Shown here: piece by piece, positions 6,318-7,578 of the stretch
Position numbering within the stretch: position 1 is the stretch's first letter
Layout of the letters: the number at the start of each line of letters is the position of its first letter
DNA from: Acidobacteriota bacterium
Lineage (GTDB): Bacteria; Acidobacteriota; Terriglobia; Terriglobales; Acidobacteriaceae
Assembly (NCBI GenBank): GCA_021782675.1
Contig: JAJXUS010000088.1
Span: 1 to 7,578, forward strand
Reading direction: 5' to 3'
Length of the DNA stretch: 7,578 nt
Notes under the pieces: model-generated
Seen by the model: the letters and a program-made list of their open reading frames with translations, nothing else
What the model was told of the DNA's origin: nothing
The model's database searches: none
Translations under genes and position numbers: made by a program

Positions 6318-7430
6318 ATGCGCGAACATCGCCAACTCGTCGACAGCTGGCGTCAGGGGAGCGGACGATTTTTGGCAACGCTGGTCGGCGTGCAGGGATC
6401 GAGCTACCGCCGTCCCGGCGCGCGGCTGATGCTCGGTAAGCAAGGCACCTATGTGGGAGGCATCAGCGGTGGGTGTCTGGAAGCGGATCTGGTGCGCAGA
6501 GCCGCCTGGCTGGCCAGAAATGGAGCTGTCGTCGAGCGCTATTCCACACTGATCGAGGAAGGTTCAGAGATTCCGTTCGGTCTGGGATGCGGGGGCGTGC
6601 TGGATATCCTGATCGAGCCAGTAGATTCCGCGGAATGTCAGGCTCTGCTGCAGGCGATGGAACAGGCGCTGAGCGGGCACAGTTTCACTTCGGCTACGTG
6701 GCTCCCACAGGCGGACCGGCCGCTGCGGCGGACAATTTTCAAGCCCGGCGGGGACGTGATTTTTTCCAGTCCGGATTTATCTTCCGTTGCAATCGCCAGC
6801 GTACGAGGCGCTTGCGGAGACGCATGCACCCTGCTGGATGGCATCGTCGTCGAACCGCTGCTGCCGCCGCAACGTCTATTTCTTTTTGGCGCTGGAGACG
6901 ATGCGAAACCGCTGGCGGCTATGGCTCTGCTGCTGGGTTGGAGCGTGACGCTCGCGGATGGCCGGACGAACCTCCTCCGCCGGCAGCGCTTTCCCGATCC
7001 CGCCATACAATTCAGCGAATCGATTGCAGCGGCCATTGGCAGTGTGCAGGCATCGGACGCGGCGGTCGTCATGACGCACAGCTTTCAGCAGGATGGGCAA
7101 TGTCTGGAAGGATTGCTTCCGCTGCGGCTGCGGTATTTAGGACTGCTTGGAGCGCGGCACCGGAGCGCCATGCTCCTCGATCAGGCCGCAGCCAGCCTGG
7201 GACTTCCGCTGGCGGAGTGTCTGAAGCGCGTCCATACGCCGGCGGGGATTGATATTGGCGCAGAAGGCCCGGATGCCATCGCACTCTCGATTCTGGCGGA
7301 GATTCAGGCGTGCCGCAGTGGAAGAGGCGCCGGGCCGCAGAAACTAACGGCTGACTCCGTAGAACAGTATCTGGCGGAAGGCAAGGACCGGCCATCTCTC
7401 GTCGAACTCTGCGCAATGGGTGGGCTGTGA
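6318..7430 (+). CDS. xdhC: XdhC/CoxI family molybdenum hydroxylase maturation factor
   Basis: Members of this family bind molybdenum cofactor in the cytosol, protect it and promote its sulfuration and insertion into xanthine dehydrogenase-type hydroxylases; they are not part of the final enzyme. The 370-residue product has the N-terminal XdhC_CoxI domain, with GSSYRRPGARLML (27-39) and GGISGGCLEADL (47-58), and the conserved GCGG at 90-93 with Cys91. A C-terminal Rossmann-type domain follows: LFLFGAGDDAKPLA (187-200), THSFQQD (253-259), YLGLLGARHR (273-282) and TPAGIDIGAEGPDAIALSIL (307-326). The ATG at 6318 gives the expected N-terminus but lacks a Shine-Dalgarno. The stop overlaps the GTG start of a MocA-like gene (GTGA), so the two are co-translated. 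Neither partner hydrolase subunits nor a sulfurase are in the window. The exact client enzyme (xanthine, aldehyde or CO-dehydrogenase-like) cannot be told from this protein. Confidence 0.92.
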   Translation: MREHRQLVDSWRQGSGRFLATLVGVQGSSYRRPGARLMLGKQGTYVGGISGGCLEADLVRRAAWLARNGAVVERYSTLIEEGSEIPFGLGCGGVLDILIEPVDSAECQALLQAMEQALSGHSFTSATWLPQADRPLRRTIFKPGGDVIFSSPDLSSVAIASVRGACGDACTLLDGIVVEPLLPPQRLFLFGAGDDAKPLAAMALLLGWSVTLADGRTNLLRRQRFPDPAIQFSESIAAAIGSVQASDAAVVMTHSFQQDGQCLEGLLPLRLRYLGLLGARHRSAMLLDQAAASLGLPLAECLKRVHTPAGIDIGAEGPDAIALSILAEIQACRSGRGAGPQKLTADSVEQYLAEGKDRPSLVELCAMGGL

Positions 7431-7578
7431 GTCATGGCGCCGTCATTCTCGCGGCCGGGGCCTCGTCTCGTCTGGGCGTTCCCAAGCAACTGGTCCGATG
7501 GAAGAAGGAAACGCTGCTGGCCCGCTCGATCCGCGTTGCCATGGAGGCCGGTTGCCATCCTGTGATTGTGGTTCTTGG
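7427..7578 (+). CDS. MobA/MocA-like nucleotidyltransferase, 5' part only
   Basis: The first 50 residues of an NTP-transferase (MobA-like, NTP_transf_3) run off the window. The frame starts at a GTG overlapping the xdhC stop by 4 bp. It reads AVILAAGASSRLGVPKQL (5-22), the nucleotide-binding signature LAAGxSxRxGxxK with Lys20, followed by W-K-x-E-T-L-L and a helix leading to the strand PVIVVL. Co-translation with xdhC suggests MocA, which adds CMP to molybdopterin to make the cytosine-dinucleotide cofactor. MobA (GMP transfer) or another sugar-nucleotide enzyme is not excluded from this fragment. GGGTGGG just upstream of the GTG is a plausible weak ribosome binding site. Confidence 0.85.
   Translation, partial: MSHGAVILAAGASSRLGVPKQLVRWKKETLLARSIRVAMEAGCHPVIVVL

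Noticed and set aside
6116..6319. Reverse frame of 67 codons in the tRNA-xdhC spacer as a gene
   Set aside because: No Shine-Dalgarno, no recognised motif, and equally open frames in other phases over the same bases; kept only as an unexplained spacer.
6473..7252. A 259-codon forward frame inside xdhC
   Set aside because: Low-complexity Arg/Gly/Ala/Trp composition with no motif; it is an out-of-frame shadow of a well-supported gene.

Overview
The window is a G+C-rich bacterial chromosome segment (roughly 65% G+C in coding lines counted by hand). It carries housekeeping and accessory genes and shows no phage, transposon or CRISPR signature. Gene content and protein style suggest a free-living Gram-negative-type bacterium. 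My impression is Acidobacteriota (Terriglobia-like), but no marker here proves that.

Layout, left to right. (1) truB, tRNA pseudouridine-55 synthase, forward, starts at base 11. (2) A TesA/arylesterase-type SGNH hydrolase runs in reverse; its stop codon abuts the truB stop with no spacer. It is predicted to be a lipoprotein with a Pro/Ala/Ser-rich tether. (3) Divergent from it is an ABC transporter pair, ybbA (ATPase) and ybbP (permease with two FtsX-type halves), coupled by an ATGA overlap. A tesA gene divergent from ybbA-ybbP is also the arrangement in Escherichia coli, so this is a conserved module that probably moves or edits lipids or other hydrophobic compounds at the membrane. (4) Converging on ybbP is a reverse gene for a secreted protein of unknown family with an HxHxH motif and a Met/His-rich tail that looks metal-binding. 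(5) A tRNA-Gln(CTG) gene follows, with a clear -35/-10 promoter and an encoded CCA end. (6) After it comes a 250-bp spacer of lower G+C (about 55%), with overlapping short open frames but no convincing gene. (7) xdhC, a molybdenum hydroxylase maturation factor, appears to start leaderless. It overlaps by GTGA (8) the 5' end of a MobA/MocA-like nucleotidyltransferase cut by the window edge.

Functionally there are three independent units: tRNA modification (truB); an envelope module (lipoprotein TesA plus YbbAP); and the start of a molybdenum-cofactor maturation operon (xdhC plus the MocA-like gene) that presumably serves a xanthine dehydrogenase or related hydroxylase encoded further right. 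I found no unambiguous new system. The best candidates for a second look are the lipoprotein version of TesA beside YbbAP, the Met/His-rich secreted protein, and the unexplained spacer between the tRNA and xdhC.
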